The notes beneath the pieces were generated by a model that was not told the DNA's origin, made no database searches, and saw only the letters and a list, made by a program, of their open reading frames with translations. This document shows positions 44,380-53,681 of a stretch of DNA of 64,000 nt, in pieces; within the stretch, counting starts at the first letter, position 1, and each line of letters opens with the position of its first letter. The stretch spans positions 124,001 to 188,000 of the forward strand of contig NZ_JBDQQR010000001.1 of assembly GCF_039888675.1 (NCBI RefSeq), given 5' to 3'. The translations under genes were made by a program, and so were the position numbers. The stretch is from Mesorhizobium sp. CAU 1732 (GTDB lineage Bacteria > Pseudomonadota > Alphaproteobacteria > Rhizobiales > Rhizobiaceae).

Positions 44380-44790
44380 CTATCCGTGAATGTGCACAAG
44401 GCCGAGGATGACATTGCCGATATCGTCCGGGTCGCGGGACACGACCTCATAAGCCTTGCCGGTTGGTTGCTGTGTGACCGGGTCGAGCTTCACGATGTGA
44501 TCGCCCGTCGCGATCTCGCCGGCGAAGGCGGTCGAGGCGAAAGTTTCCGGTGACCTGTTGAGCATCCGCTCGCCGGCCTGGCCGATCGTCGGCATGGCAC
44601 GCTTGCGCGCCGCGAAATCCGTGTCGCTGAAAAAGGCGACTGTGATGATGGCGGCTTGACGCGTCGTCGAGTTGACGACAGCGCCGTGCGGCCCCTTGCC
44701 GCGTTCCTTCGGCTGGAGGCGGACCGCCCCGCCATGCACGGCGTCGACGGTAAGCCGAGCGAGACTGGCGAGGCGGGCAAAATCCGTCAT
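44380..44790 (-). CDS. Hypothetical phage head-tail protein
   Basis: 136 residues, starting MTDFARLASLARLTVDAVHG with a C-terminal part (KLDPVTQQPTGKAYEVVSRD) that reads like a beta-domain. Located between the decoration and the gp37-like genes, where head-tail connector or completion proteins are encoded. No family recognised. Confidence 0.6.
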   Translation of the reverse strand: MTDFARLASLARLTVDAVHGGAVRLQPKERGKGPHGAVVNSTTRQAAIITVAFFSDTDFAARKRAMPTIGQAGERMLNRSPETFASTAFAGEIATGDHIVKLDPVTQQPTGKAYEVVSRDPDDIGNVILGLVHIHG

Positions 44791-44794
44791 GCGA

Positions 44795-45127
44795 CTAGAT
44801 CGTGTCGCCGAGGCAGATTTCACCAAGCGTTTCGCCCGATGCCGACGCCTTGGCGGCGAAGCCGAACAGAACATTGTCGGTCGCGGTCTTGGTGAAATAG
44901 TCGTTGGCGGCGCTGTAATACAGATTGTCGCCGATGGCCCACGCTGCGCCGGTGGCCTTCTTGTACTCGTGGACGCCTGTGCGAACGACCGCGACATCCT
45001 CACCAGCGGCAGCGGTGGCGGACGCAAAGCCGCGAAGCGAACCGATCGCGAGCGGCTTGCCGGAGACGGCACCGCCGGCAGGTGCGGGAACCGTGATCGT
45101 GTTGCCCGGCTGAACGTAGTTCTTCAT
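44795..45127 (-). CDS. DUF2190 capsid decoration protein
   Basis: 110 residues with the DUF2190 layout: MKNYVQPGNTITVPAPAGG, then KPLAIGSLRGFASATAA, VHEYKKATGAAWAIGDNLYY and FGFAAKASASGETL. Members are small cementing or decoration proteins bound to the capsid. Encoded after the capsid gene, downstream of a hairpin. Confidence 0.85.
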   Translation of the reverse strand: MKNYVQPGNTITVPAPAGGAVSGKPLAIGSLRGFASATAAAGEDVAVVRTGVHEYKKATGAAWAIGDNLYYSAANDYFTKTATDNVLFGFAAKASASGETLGEICLGDTI

Positions 45128-45184
45128 GTCTGTCCCCTTCAGGAACGGGCGGCAAGGCCGCCGGATTGATGGAAAGTGCGGATG

Positions 45185-45215
45185 GAAAAGGCCCGCGTGG
45201 CAAACACGCGGGCCT
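45185..45215 (-). terminator. Hairpin with T-run between capsid and decoration genes
   Basis: An 11-bp perfect stem (AGGCCCGCGTG / CACGCGGGCCT) with loop GCAAA is followed on the minus strand by TTTTCC. It lies 26 bases after the capsid stop and would reduce transcription into the tail genes, a common way to set high capsid levels. Confidence 0.8.
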
Positions 45216-45241
45216 CTCGGATCACCTAAACCGCTGGCGCT

Positions 45242-46828
45242 TTATGCGCCGGGGTTCTTGAAGCCGCCCCGGAAGTCGATGGCGCCGCAGCCGAAGTCGT
45301 GCTCGACCGTCATGCCGATACCCTGCGTGCCGAACGGCTCGTCGAAGCGCACGCGCGGTGCCGTGTACCCGTCGAGGAAACCCCACTGATAGACAGCAGC
45401 ATCGGCCGGGTCAGCGAAGAGATACCAAGGATTCCCCTCAAGCTCCGCAGACACGACTGGCGACAGCGTCCCGACATGGACGTTCACCTTGACGGAGTCG
45501 TTTGCCATGATCGGCGCGAGGTACTGCAACGCCTCGTCTTCCTTGTCGGGTGAAACGAGCAGGATCGACGGCGTGATATTCAGCTTCGCGTCGTCGAGGC
45601 CCTTCTGCTTGCGCATCGCGGCCTTGCCGGTAGAGATCGCGGTCGTGTTGATTGCGGAGCCCGCGCTCGCGAGGTTGCTGTGATCCGCGTGGAAAACAGC
45701 CTTGCCGTCTGCCAGCTTCGTGTTGGCCGAAAGCATCATCGAGAAGAACGTGATTTCCTCGAAACGCGACACGGTTCGGCCATACCCGGCCATGATTTCG
45801 GCAATGGCGCCGAGGCGGTCATTGACGAGCATCTGACGCGTGACGCGAATGCCGCGTGCGTAAGGCACGACAGCGATCTGTTCCTTGCTTTCGCCGAACG
45901 TGCCGAACTTGATCTCGCCGGCTTCCGTCAGCCCCTTGAGCATCGGGAATTCACCGATGCCGACGGCGGTGTGCGGCCGGAAGTCCACGAAGTCGCGGCG
46001 GCGCGAGATGCGGCGATAGGATTGCTCGGCAAGCGCGTATCTGCGCTCAAGCGACACGTTGATCGCATCGGAGAAGATCGCCGGAAAGTCGCTGGTCGTG
46101 TGGAAGGCGCGAGACAGGAGTTCTTCGCGATCCCGCACCGTGACCAGGCGGGAGCGATGATCGAGCGACCGCGCGGCGAATTCGACGATATCGACCATGT
46201 CCATATATTCGCGCGCCGCTGCCGTCGGTCCAGCCTGCGCGACGGGAGCGCCGAGACGGATCGACAGGGCCTCGACCATGCCCGCCCGTCGGGTCTCACG
46301 TTCGTCACGAAGAACCCGACCGGGCTCCGTCGGTGCCTGGCGGGAAACGTCGGCCAGATGGTTGAACGCCTGCGAGCGGAAGGTCTCGACACTGACATTC
46401 GACCGCACCGCATTCAGGATGTCGTCGTTCGTCATACCCGCGCGCGTTCCGATATCCATGATATCGGCCGCCTGTGCAGCCGTAAGCGAGGAACCGGGGA
46501 GCATGCGGGCCTCTTCAGCCTCGCGTTCGGAGATCTGCGTTTCCAACTGCTCGATATCGCGCAGGAGGGCTTCATGCTCGGTCTCGATCGCGCGGGCCTG
46601 GTCGTCAGGCATCCCGTCGACGATAAGGGCGATCTTGGCATCCGCGTCGCGCTTTTTCTGCTCATGCTGGCTGCGCAGCAAGACCAGAGGAACACTTGCC
46701 TGCAGCATGCCGCCGGCGAAGTCCTGCGGCACGAAAGCCGTAAGCACATGCTGTGTTTCAGGGAAAAACGCGACAAGGCCGACACACAAAGTCAGGGCGA
46801 CGGCCAGAATGAACGTGGATTTTTTCAT
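45242..46828 (-). CDS. Major capsid protein (HK97 type) with hydrophobic N-terminus
   Basis: 528 residues. The C-terminal two thirds form the HK97-type shell domain (TTSDFPAIFSDAINVSLERR, SRFEEITFFSMML, HADHSNLASAGSAINTTAI and the PWYLFADPADAAVY end). Residues ~60-120 are a charged coiled coil that fits a scaffolding delta domain. Unusually, residues 5-26 are very hydrophobic (FILAVALTLCVGLVAFF). ATG at 46828 has a strong AAGGAAAC site; an in-frame ATG around residue 51 would remove the hydrophobic part. Confidence 0.88.
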   Translation of the reverse strand: MKKSTFILAVALTLCVGLVAFFPETQHVLTAFVPQDFAGGMLQASVPLVLLRSQHEQKKRDADAKIALIVDGMPDDQARAIETEHEALLRDIEQLETQISEREAEEARMLPGSSLTAAQAADIMDIGTRAGMTNDDILNAVRSNVSVETFRSQAFNHLADVSRQAPTEPGRVLRDERETRRAGMVEALSIRLGAPVAQAGPTAAAREYMDMVDIVEFAARSLDHRSRLVTVRDREELLSRAFHTTSDFPAIFSDAINVSLERRYALAEQSYRRISRRRDFVDFRPHTAVGIGEFPMLKGLTEAGEIKFGTFGESKEQIAVVPYARGIRVTRQMLVNDRLGAIAEIMAGYGRTVSRFEEITFFSMMLSANTKLADGKAVFHADHSNLASAGSAINTTAISTGKAAMRKQKGLDDAKLNITPSILLVSPDKEDEALQYLAPIMANDSVKVNVHVGTLSPVVSAELEGNPWYLFADPADAAVYQWGFLDGYTAPRVRFDEPFGTQGIGMTVEHDFGCGAIDFRGGFKNPGA

Positions 46829-46922
46829 TTCTGTTTCCTTGGGATGATACCGGGGCAGCATTAACCGTCGCCCTGCGGCCCCGGCGGGAACGCAGGTGGT
46901 ATTTCAGTCGAGATCGTGAAGA

Positions 46923-47567
46923 TCAGGCGGCGCGTTGGCGCATCCGCATGCGCGCACGTCGCGCCGCATTCTCGTCTCCGTCGACACTGACGAACTGACA
47001 GGGATGCTTCGGACTGTCGCCGTCGCGGACCTGCGCACCGAGATCGAAAGGAACCGCGACGAACGAGATTTCGAACGGCTCCCAATCGATGACGCGCCAG
47101 ACCTGCGGGTCCTTCTTTTTGTCGACCTCGATTTTCAGGCGTCGATAGCCGACCGACAGGGACCGGATGATGCCGTCCTGCACCTTGCGGAAGACGCGGT
47201 CAGCGTCCGGATCGTCCACGGCCTTGGGGAAGCGGACAGTTGCCCGGCCTTCGCCCTTTTCGATCCATGCGCGCTCGACAACCGCGATCATCGACGACAG
47301 GCCACCATAGCGGTTGTGGCTGTCGAGGACGGGCGCCCCGGCATTGAGACGATCGAGGCGAACCGACTTGTCATCGACCGCCAGTTCCTCGATGTAGCGC
47401 ACGCCGGAAAACCAGTCGAAACGCTCGCCGGCGGCGCCGGTCGTCCACGTCACGTCGATCGTCCGCGTTTCGACATTGATCGTCGTGATAGCCGCCTCGC
47501 GCGTGACGACCGGCAGGTCGGCCGGGCCGCCGCTAGTCTTCGGCGTCTGGTTTGTTTTGTCCGACAT
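46923..47567 (-). CDS. Prohead maturation protease (HK97 U35 type)
   Basis: 214 residues that process the capsid during head maturation. The putative catalytic His is in VLDSHNRYGG and the Ser in SLSVGYRR, the usual HK97 protease order; EPFEISFVAVPFD follows as in the family. Starts within the 3' end of the portal gene (35-base overlap). Confidence 0.92.
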   Translation of the reverse strand: MSDKTNQTPKTSGGPADLPVVTREAAITTINVETRTIDVTWTTGAAGERFDWFSGVRYIEELAVDDKSVRLDRLNAGAPVLDSHNRYGGLSSMIAVVERAWIEKGEGRATVRFPKAVDDPDADRVFRKVQDGIIRSLSVGYRRLKIEVDKKKDPQVWRVIDWEPFEISFVAVPFDLGAQVRDGDSPKHPCQFVSVDGDENAARRARMRMRQRAA

Positions 47568-49026
47568 TGGCAGACCCTTTCATCGGATTGCGCGCGTCGA
47601 TGTCGAGCGCGAGGCCCGCGCCGTCGCGCTGCTTGTCGAGAAATTCCATGAACGACGCCGTGTCATTGACGACGTCGCGCCAGTCCCGTCCCCATGCGCC
47701 GATGAATTCCTGCGGCGCGAGGCGGCCGGATCGGCACGCAAGAATGTCGGCCTCAAGGTCTTTTTTCGGATCGATAGGCTCGACCGCCGGCATGATGTGT
47801 TTGAGGCGATATCCGCCCTGTCGGTCGCGGCTCTTGAGACGGCCGGCAAGGATCGCCCGATCGAGAACGCGCCGCTTCGTAGGGGCGATCAGGCGCGGAA
47901 CGAGGATCGTCCATTGCGTCTGTTCGACGAGGCGTCGAAACTCGATCTTTCCGGCGCGCAAGGACGAATAATTTGCGTTGCGAAGGTCGCCGGTCAACTG
48001 GTCGTAGGTGATGCCCGCGCCAGCGGCCATGGCCATGTTAGAAGCCATGTAGACCTCGCCGAACGCCGTCTGCGACGACGGATTGGCAAAGCTGATCTCA
48101 CCATCGCCGATATCGACGATCATGCCCGGCTCGATCCGCGTGATCGGCTTGTCCGACTTGTCGTCGGTTTTCGCGACGAGCGGAGAGTGACCGGCGCTTG
48201 TGCGCTTAATGAATCCGCCGAAGCTGGCCTCGACACGCATCTTGACGAGTGTCGCCTCGACGATGTCCTGCAACTCGCGTGCTGTCAGGAGGATCGACGA
48301 AAACCACGGAACGCCGCGCACCTGGCCGAACCGCAATGGCCGATAGAGGTGCGCGAGATCGTTCCATCCGACGAGCGCCGACGCAGTCGAGGCCGCCGTG
48401 AATTCGCCCGGATGGTTGTCGAGAAGCCAAAGCCCCTTGCGCCGTCCCCATTCGCCGAGTTCCACGCCAAGCCGGGAACCGCTGCCCGACATGCCGTCGC
48501 GTGTCGTGTCGATCTGGTCGCTTTCGAGACCGAGAAGCCTAACCGGGACTGTTCGGCCCGCGTCGTTAAGCGGAATATCGATATGACGGACGACGGTGTC
48601 GCCGCCCTCGATCATCGAGCGCACCGAAAGAGCCTGCATGCCAGGCCAGTCGAGGACACCCTCGATATCGGCCTGTTCGGACCACTCTTCAAAGACCAAC
48701 TTGACCGAATTGTCGACGCGGTCGTTTCCCGTATCGGAGACGGTCACGATGCCGGTGCCGACGGAATGGCTGACGAGGACGTCGAGCATCCGTTGACCCG
48801 CCCACGAGTCGCGGACGAATTCACGGCTGCGATTGCGAAGCTCGCGCAGCGACGACCCGACTTCGGCGTTGGCGGACGTGGCGCGTCCGGACCATCCCTT
48901 GTTCCGGCGACCATGCTTCGCGGCCGCATAGGCGCGCGAATGCGCATCGAGCATCTGACGCGCGCCGATGCGACGCACGCCAGCCTCCGGCGAGATGGCG
49001 GAAATCACGCGATCGAGAAAGTTCAT
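47533..49026 (-). CDS. Phage portal protein (lambda type)
   Basis: 497 residues of the lambda-like portal family. Landmarks: RNRSREFVRDSWAGQRMLDV, VGTGI, DWPGMQALSVRSMIEGGDT, LGLESDQIDT, FRFGQVRGVPW-like segment (LRFGQVRGVPWFSSIL) and AGITYDQLTGDLRNANYSSL. It forms the dodecameric DNA entry ring. The start overlaps the gpW-like stop by one base (TGATG). Confidence 0.93.
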   Translation of the reverse strand: MNFLDRVISAISPEAGVRRIGARQMLDAHSRAYAAAKHGRRNKGWSGRATSANAEVGSSLRELRNRSREFVRDSWAGQRMLDVLVSHSVGTGIVTVSDTGNDRVDNSVKLVFEEWSEQADIEGVLDWPGMQALSVRSMIEGGDTVVRHIDIPLNDAGRTVPVRLLGLESDQIDTTRDGMSGSGSRLGVELGEWGRRKGLWLLDNHPGEFTAASTASALVGWNDLAHLYRPLRFGQVRGVPWFSSILLTARELQDIVEATLVKMRVEASFGGFIKRTSAGHSPLVAKTDDKSDKPITRIEPGMIVDIGDGEISFANPSSQTAFGEVYMASNMAMAAGAGITYDQLTGDLRNANYSSLRAGKIEFRRLVEQTQWTILVPRLIAPTKRRVLDRAILAGRLKSRDRQGGYRLKHIMPAVEPIDPKKDLEADILACRSGRLAPQEFIGAWGRDWRDVVNDTASFMEFLDKQRDGAGLALDIDARNPMKGSANVGQNKPDAED

Positions 49027-49223
49027 CAGTGCCCCGACGAGTATTCGGCCAGCATCACACCCGGACGGGTCGACACGTCTATGTCGGCACGAATGACGTC
49101 GCGCGCCTTCAGCATTTCTCTGGTCGACTGATATTCGACCTCATGTGTCTGAAACCGGACACGACGAGCGCCGGACGCAATCGCCTTTTCGATTGCATCG
49201 AGATCGGATTGCGACCACGCCAT
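49026..49223 (-). CDS. gpW-like head-tail joining protein
   Basis: 65 residues, MAWSQSDLDAIEKAIASGAR onward, matching the small gpW/YmfR joiners that sit between the terminase and portal in lambda-like order. It caps the head-tail junction. Both ends overlap neighbours by one base, so it is translationally coupled to both. Confidence 0.82.
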   Translation of the reverse strand: MAWSQSDLDAIEKAIASGARRVRFQTHEVEYQSTREMLKARDVIRADIDVSTRPGVMLAEYSSGH

Positions 49224-51214
49224 CAATATCCATCCCAGAAGGAGCCAGTGTCATCGCCTCCCCAATTTCCTTGGGGCGCTTCGTCACTGGCGGTTTCGGT
49301 AGCTTGCGGGCGTTCGCGAGGCCGCTGGACTGCCAGCGGCTCCGTCGCGAACAGGTCCGGGTTCTTGACGATCTCCGGCGCGCATCGGTCCGCACCAAGC
49401 ACCGCCCACTCGTCCGGCGTCAGACGCGACACACCGAGATAGTCGGCAAGCGCATTGTTGTAGATCGTGCAGTCGAGGAAATGGTTTTCCTCGCCGCCGC
49501 GCACCTTCCAGACCCGCCGTGTCCGGCCGCGAAAATTCTCGCTCGCCAGATATTCCGACGTGATCTGCCGGAAGTAGACCTCGTCGAGCCACGTTCCGAA
49601 ATGGCAATAACCCGGCGGGTCGGTTTCCTGCCCGGCCCTCCGGCCCTCTTTTCGCAGGTCGGCATAATGCGCACCCTTGAGCGGCCATGTGCCGACACCG
49701 TAGACCAGCACACCATTGCGGATGCGCTTGCCCTTGAAGTCGATCTCGACAGGCGAGCCCTGCCCGAGCGCGGGACGGGACCATCCGTCGAGGCCCTTCA
49801 GGGCATACGCGCCAGGCCGACCGCGACACCACGTATAGACGACATGGCTGCGGAAGCCGGAGTCGACGCCGAAAGCGTCGGCCCGACGATAGCCACCAAA
49901 GGCGTCCGGCCATTGCTTTTCGTAGATGCCCGTCAGCTTCAGGAACGCGCCCGAATGCGGGTCGTCCGTCTCGCCTTCCAAGATGCCCGCCTCGACGATC
50001 CATTTCTGTCGATCGGGTCCATAGGCCGCGATCTCATAGTAGATGCCACGCATCTGCACGTCGGCGGAGCCGGTAAGGATTAGCCCCATCGGCGGAATGC
50101 GGCCGCGCACGAGATCGCTTTCGCGACGCTCCATGAGGCGGACATGATCAGGGGCGTCGCCCCGGACCTCGTACGGCAACCCGAGATAGAGGTTGTAGAA
50201 CGCCTTCAGCTTTTGCGGATCGCCCTGCGCCTCGACGAACTTGCGCGCCACTTCATCCCAAGGGACGAGCGGCGACGACATCGCGCAGAAATGATAGCTG
50301 CGCCCTGCACCTGGCCGCGAGGCCGTCGGAACGTAGCGCCCCGTCGCATAGACGGAATTCTTGTCGTGCCCTTCGATGATTGTCCCGCAGCACGGCGTGA
50401 CATAGTGAGCCTGATAAGGTGCCTCGTCGTTGAACCGGAAGTGAGCCCGGTCGAATTCGAAGACGAAGCGCGCGCCGCAGCCGGGGCATGCGACATGCCA
50501 GCGTCGTTGGTCGCCGGCGAGATACTTGGTTTCGATCTTCGACGCGCCCTTGATCGTAGGCGTGGAGATCGACAGCCGCTTCCAGTCGGCGGTCATCAGA
50601 AACGAAATCTGACGCGCCTCGACCATATCGAGCGGGTCGCCTTGCCCGTCGAGATCGTCCGGATACTGGTCGATCTCGTCGAGAAAGGCTTTCTTGATCG
50701 TCTTTGACCGGAGGTCGGCCGCCGACGAGGCGATTGCCAGAGTGAGCGATCCGCCGGGGAACTGCTTCGACGTTGCCGTCGAACCGTCGGACGAACGCGA
50801 GGATATCCCGCGAACCTTCGCCTTGAGCGCCGGCGACTCGTCGATCGCCGGCTGCAACTTTTCCTTGTTGAAGTCGGCCAGCGCCCCAGAGGTCGGCTGG
50901 ACGATCATCATCCGGCATGGATCGCGGTCGATCGAGTGACCAGCCGCAATAATCAGAACCGTCGTGAAGCCGGTCTGCGCCGACTTCATCACCGCTATTT
51001 CGTTGTCGGGCACGTCCGGCCCGAGCGTGTCGGCGATCTCTAGGCAGTGCAGCCCAAGCGACCGATCCCACAATTCCCCGGCGCGAGGCCCATCCGGAAC
51101 GACGAGGCTCGCTTCTGCCCACGCCGACGGCGGCATCGGTGCCGGTGGCTCGATGGTCGCCGCCATTGCGCCGGCGATAACCGCCAAGGCAGAACGGGAA
51201 AGGGCAATCTTCAT
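49223..51214 (-). CDS. Terminase large subunit (GpA family)
   Basis: 663-residue packaging ATPase and nuclease of the lambda GpA family. The Walker A-like region is VMKSAQTGFTT at about residues 75-85 and Walker B is KKAFLDEID at about 174-182. Zinc-like Cys pairs (CPGCG and CC) lie around residues 245-285. Nuclease metal residues are expected in TGSADVQ and FGVDSGFR. Its start overlaps the small-subunit gene by four bases. Confidence 0.95.
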   Translation of the reverse strand: MKIALSRSALAVIAGAMAATIEPPAPMPPSAWAEASLVVPDGPRAGELWDRSLGLHCLEIADTLGPDVPDNEIAVMKSAQTGFTTVLIIAAGHSIDRDPCRMMIVQPTSGALADFNKEKLQPAIDESPALKAKVRGISSRSSDGSTATSKQFPGGSLTLAIASSAADLRSKTIKKAFLDEIDQYPDDLDGQGDPLDMVEARQISFLMTADWKRLSISTPTIKGASKIETKYLAGDQRRWHVACPGCGARFVFEFDRAHFRFNDEAPYQAHYVTPCCGTIIEGHDKNSVYATGRYVPTASRPGAGRSYHFCAMSSPLVPWDEVARKFVEAQGDPQKLKAFYNLYLGLPYEVRGDAPDHVRLMERRESDLVRGRIPPMGLILTGSADVQMRGIYYEIAAYGPDRQKWIVEAGILEGETDDPHSGAFLKLTGIYEKQWPDAFGGYRRADAFGVDSGFRSHVVYTWCRGRPGAYALKGLDGWSRPALGQGSPVEIDFKGKRIRNGVLVYGVGTWPLKGAHYADLRKEGRRAGQETDPPGYCHFGTWLDEVYFRQITSEYLASENFRGRTRRVWKVRGGEENHFLDCTIYNNALADYLGVSRLTPDEWAVLGADRCAPEIVKNPDLFATEPLAVQRPRERPQATETASDEAPQGNWGGDDTGSFWDGY

Positions 51215-51819
51215 TCGTCGGGCAACAGTGTCTCGATCGGCCCGCCGCTCTCTGCATCGGTGCCTTGCGTTGCGAGTTGCGACAGCGACACCGCGACCTG
51301 ACGGCGCATCGTCACGGAGATTTCCTTGAACAGCCGGCGGGCGCCGGCGACGCCATCCTTGCCCACGGCGCTGGCCATCGCGTCGGCATAGCGCGCCATC
51401 GTGTCGAGGTCTCGGGCAAGCACCGCGCCGATCTCTGTCGCGGCAGCCTCGACGCCATGATCACCCTTGATCGGCAACAACTGCCGCTGCCGTTCGGCCA
51501 GGTCCAGCGCTCGGATGCGCGCGTCATATTGCGCCTTCTGCGCCTGCGCATCGCGCATGATCGGCGAGGCGTTGCGCTGCTCGCTCGCGGTCGCGGCGGC
51601 CTGCTCCTTGACGGCGTCGCCGACCTCGCCGATCGCGCGATCGAACGCCGCCAGGTCGACAAGCCGTGACCGGCCGTCACGCTTGGTGACGATCGTGCCG
51701 GCCCGCTCGATCTGGTTGAGACGCTTCGTGATCGCCGCCGCCGAAACCTTGCGGCTCCGCGCGAGATCGGCGCACGTCACCCAAACGCCGCCGTCATCGG
51801 CATTGACGTTTGCAACCAT
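51211..51819 (-). CDS. Terminase small subunit, Nu1-like
   Basis: 202 residues. An N-terminal winged helix (WVTCADLARSRKVSAAAITK, residues 13-32) as in gpNu1 is followed by a long coiled coil (AQAQKAQYDARIRALDLAER) and a C-terminal domain that would contact the large subunit. It recognises the packaging site, which is usually upstream of this gene. Confidence 0.78.
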   Translation of the reverse strand: MVANVNADDGGVWVTCADLARSRKVSAAAITKRLNQIERAGTIVTKRDGRSRLVDLAAFDRAIGEVGDAVKEQAAATASEQRNASPIMRDAQAQKAQYDARIRALDLAERQRQLLPIKGDHGVEAAATEIGAVLARDLDTMARYADAMASAVGKDGVAGARRLFKEISVTMRRQVAVSLSQLATQGTDAESGGPIETLLPDE

Positions 51820-51965
51820 GCGCCGGCGAGCCTCTTCGTGTTAACCGGCCGCCATGTTGTTAACCGCGTTAACCCAACTTTCGGGCAGCCTCACTAGCAA
51901 TATTTCGGGGTCGCCCCGGCCCGTAAGGGAGAGGGGGCGGAGAGGGACCCATGCACCCTCGGCCC

Positions 51966-52013
51966 GATCGACCAGCCAGGTCGACGGCGATGGGCCGGAC
52001 CGGCTGGTCGATC
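51966..52013. repeat. 12-bp inverted repeat upstream of the terminase genes
   Basis: GATCGACCAGCC (51966-51977) and GGCTGGTCGATC (52002-52013) are perfect complements around a 24-base loop. They lie in the 192-base gene-free stretch 51820-52011 before the terminase small subunit gene and touch the stop of the minor tail gene. Could be part of the packaging (cos/pac) site or an RNA hairpin; there is no T-run for termination. Confidence 0.6.
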
Positions 52014-52539
52014 ACCTTGGGAGGAGGCGGTCGATCTCGTGCAGGACGCGGGGTGCCATGGCCTCGTCGATCACCTCGGCGAGCAGTTCAAGGTAGACCG
52101 CGTCATTGTTGGTGATGTCATGCGCCGGGTTCGGACCGAACAACTCGCGGATAGGCAGCCTCGCCGCACCCTCACGCATCATGACCCCGACGTGACCGGA
52201 CTTCATCTGCGCTATGAACGCTGACTTGTACGAGCCACGAAGGCGAACCCGAACGCCGGAACGCGTTTGCGTCGCGCCGAGTTTGTGAAGTGGAATCCAG
52301 CCGGATTTGACTACAACTTCGGACGTGTTTCCGCCCGCATTAAACCGCGCTGTCGTTTTCTCACGAATGACGCGCTGCGGCAGTTTCAGGCGCGGCGCGG
52401 CGCGCTTCAGGTAGCGCGTGCGCGCCATCTGCGTGACGCGGCGTCCGGCGCGCGCGAAGGCTTTCGCCCTGATCTCGCCCGGCAGTTTTCTGATAGCGCG
52501 CGACAGCGCGAGGTATTCGGCTGCGTCGGCGATCATCAT
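52012..52539 (-). CDS. Phage minor tail protein Z-like
   Basis: 175 residues resembling the GpZ-type minor tail (tail completion) family: MARTRYLKRAAPRLKLPQRV, VRVRLRGSYKSAFIAQMKSG and a C-terminal LPIRELFGPNP followed by helices. Such proteins are usually encoded with the tail; here it sits upstream of terminase. Start at the double ATG 52539/52536, in front of the upstream terminator. Confidence 0.78.
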   Translation of the reverse strand: MMIADAAEYLALSRAIRKLPGEIRAKAFARAGRRVTQMARTRYLKRAAPRLKLPQRVIREKTTARFNAGGNTSEVVVKSGWIPLHKLGATQTRSGVRVRLRGSYKSAFIAQMKSGHVGVMMREGAARLPIRELFGPNPAHDITNNDAVYLELLAEVIDEAMAPRVLHEIDRLLPR

Positions 52540-52617
52540 GGGCGAAGAGCCTCGCGCGGTCGGCGGATTTGGCCGCCGGTGATCATCTCGACCCCCATCG
52601 GCTTCGTTTCGGCAAAG

Positions 52618-52653
52618 AAAAACCCGCCGGGCTTTTTGGGGCCGGGCGGGTTT
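52618..52653. terminator. Hairpin terminator between gene 52698 and the late operon
   Basis: AAACCCGCC (52620-52628) pairs with GGCGGGTTT (52645-52653), extended by an inner GGGC/GCCC-like stem. On the minus strand it is followed by TTTTTC. It closes the transcript of the gene ending at 52698, so packaging and head genes need their own promoter downstream or antitermination. Confidence 0.8.
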
Positions 52654-52697
52654 CCTTTTGGTGCGTGACAAGTAATGCGCAAAATTCCCGGCGCGCG

Positions 52698-53681
52698 TCA
52701 ACGGGATTTTGCGAGCGCTTTGCCTTTCTTCTTAGCCGTTGATTTCGCTTGCAAATTCGGCTCACTTTTCGCGCTCGTCGGCGTAGAAATGTCCTCAAGA
52801 ATTCTGCCGCGCCGCCGCCTGGCGCGTTCCTCGGGCGAATCTGCCCACGGCTGCACCGGCCAGTCGATCGGCGTGATCTCGATCGTCTCAAGGCTGCCGG
52901 TCAGTTCGGCCGCGAGCATCGTCATCGCCGCGCAGAAAATCTCATACTCCGCCCGCGCCACCATTGCCGGAACCGGGTTCGGTTCGAAATGCGAGCGGCG
53001 ATAGGCCCCGGCGACGGGCCGCTTGAGCCTGGCCGACCAGCCATCGACCTCGACCGTCTCCGTCATCACGCGGTCGCTGTTCTCCGCGACGGTCTGCACC
53101 GTCCGCCGCACGAACCATCGCGGCTTGCCGTTCGCGCCCATCTCGAATTCCACCGCCGGCACGGTATCGAGCCGCCAGTCGGGCACGATGCCGAGGATCG
53201 CGAAGCGCACGACCAGCATGTCGGGCCGGATGCGGAACACGAGGCCGTCATCGGTGGCGATCGTGGCCTTGCGCATCGTGTCGTCGAGCGCGCGCCGCGC
53301 TAGCGCCTCGTCGATCGCCGCGAGCCACGGCATGGGATGCCAGCCGCCGGGAACGTCGACCGTGCATTTGGTAAGGTTGCCCACGGCGTCCGCTATGCGA
53401 TAGGCGTCGGCATGTGGCCAACTGCTCGCATCGAACGGCACGCAGCCCCAGCGGTTCGGCGCGCGATCGATCACCGAATGCGTCTCGCCATAGCGCAGGA
53501 TCGTCGACCACGCCGACCGCGCCTGAAGCGCCGCTATCGCCCCTTCATGCGTGGCGGCCTCTTTCGGCAGTTCGTCGCCCCACGCCCACGCCAGCGCCTC
53601 CGCCACGGTCATTTTCCGCTTTGGCTTTGCGTTATCGGCCCTAGCGTCCCCGTTTCCGGTCCTTGCGTCCCTGTTTTCCAT
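52698..53681 (-). CDS. Hypothetical phage protein upstream of the late genes
   Basis: 327 residues, with a first domain starting MTVAEALAWAWGDELPKEAA, a central beta-rich part (WFVRRTVQTVAENSDRVMTE) and a Lys-rich C-terminal tail (KSTAKKKGKALAKSR). The basic tail and the position between replication and late modules would fit a regulator or DNA-binding protein, but no domain is recognised. Its 5' end holds two copies of the TAGCGTCCC-type repeat, encoding DAR-type residues. Confidence 0.75.
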   Translation of the reverse strand: MENRDARTGNGDARADNAKPKRKMTVAEALAWAWGDELPKEAATHEGAIAALQARSAWSTILRYGETHSVIDRAPNRWGCVPFDASSWPHADAYRIADAVGNLTKCTVDVPGGWHPMPWLAAIDEALARRALDDTMRKATIATDDGLVFRIRPDMLVVRFAILGIVPDWRLDTVPAVEFEMGANGKPRWFVRRTVQTVAENSDRVMTETVEVDGWSARLKRPVAGAYRRSHFEPNPVPAMVARAEYEIFCAAMTMLAAELTGSLETIEITPIDWPVQPWADSPEERARRRRGRILEDISTPTSAKSEPNLQAKSTAKKKGKALAKSR

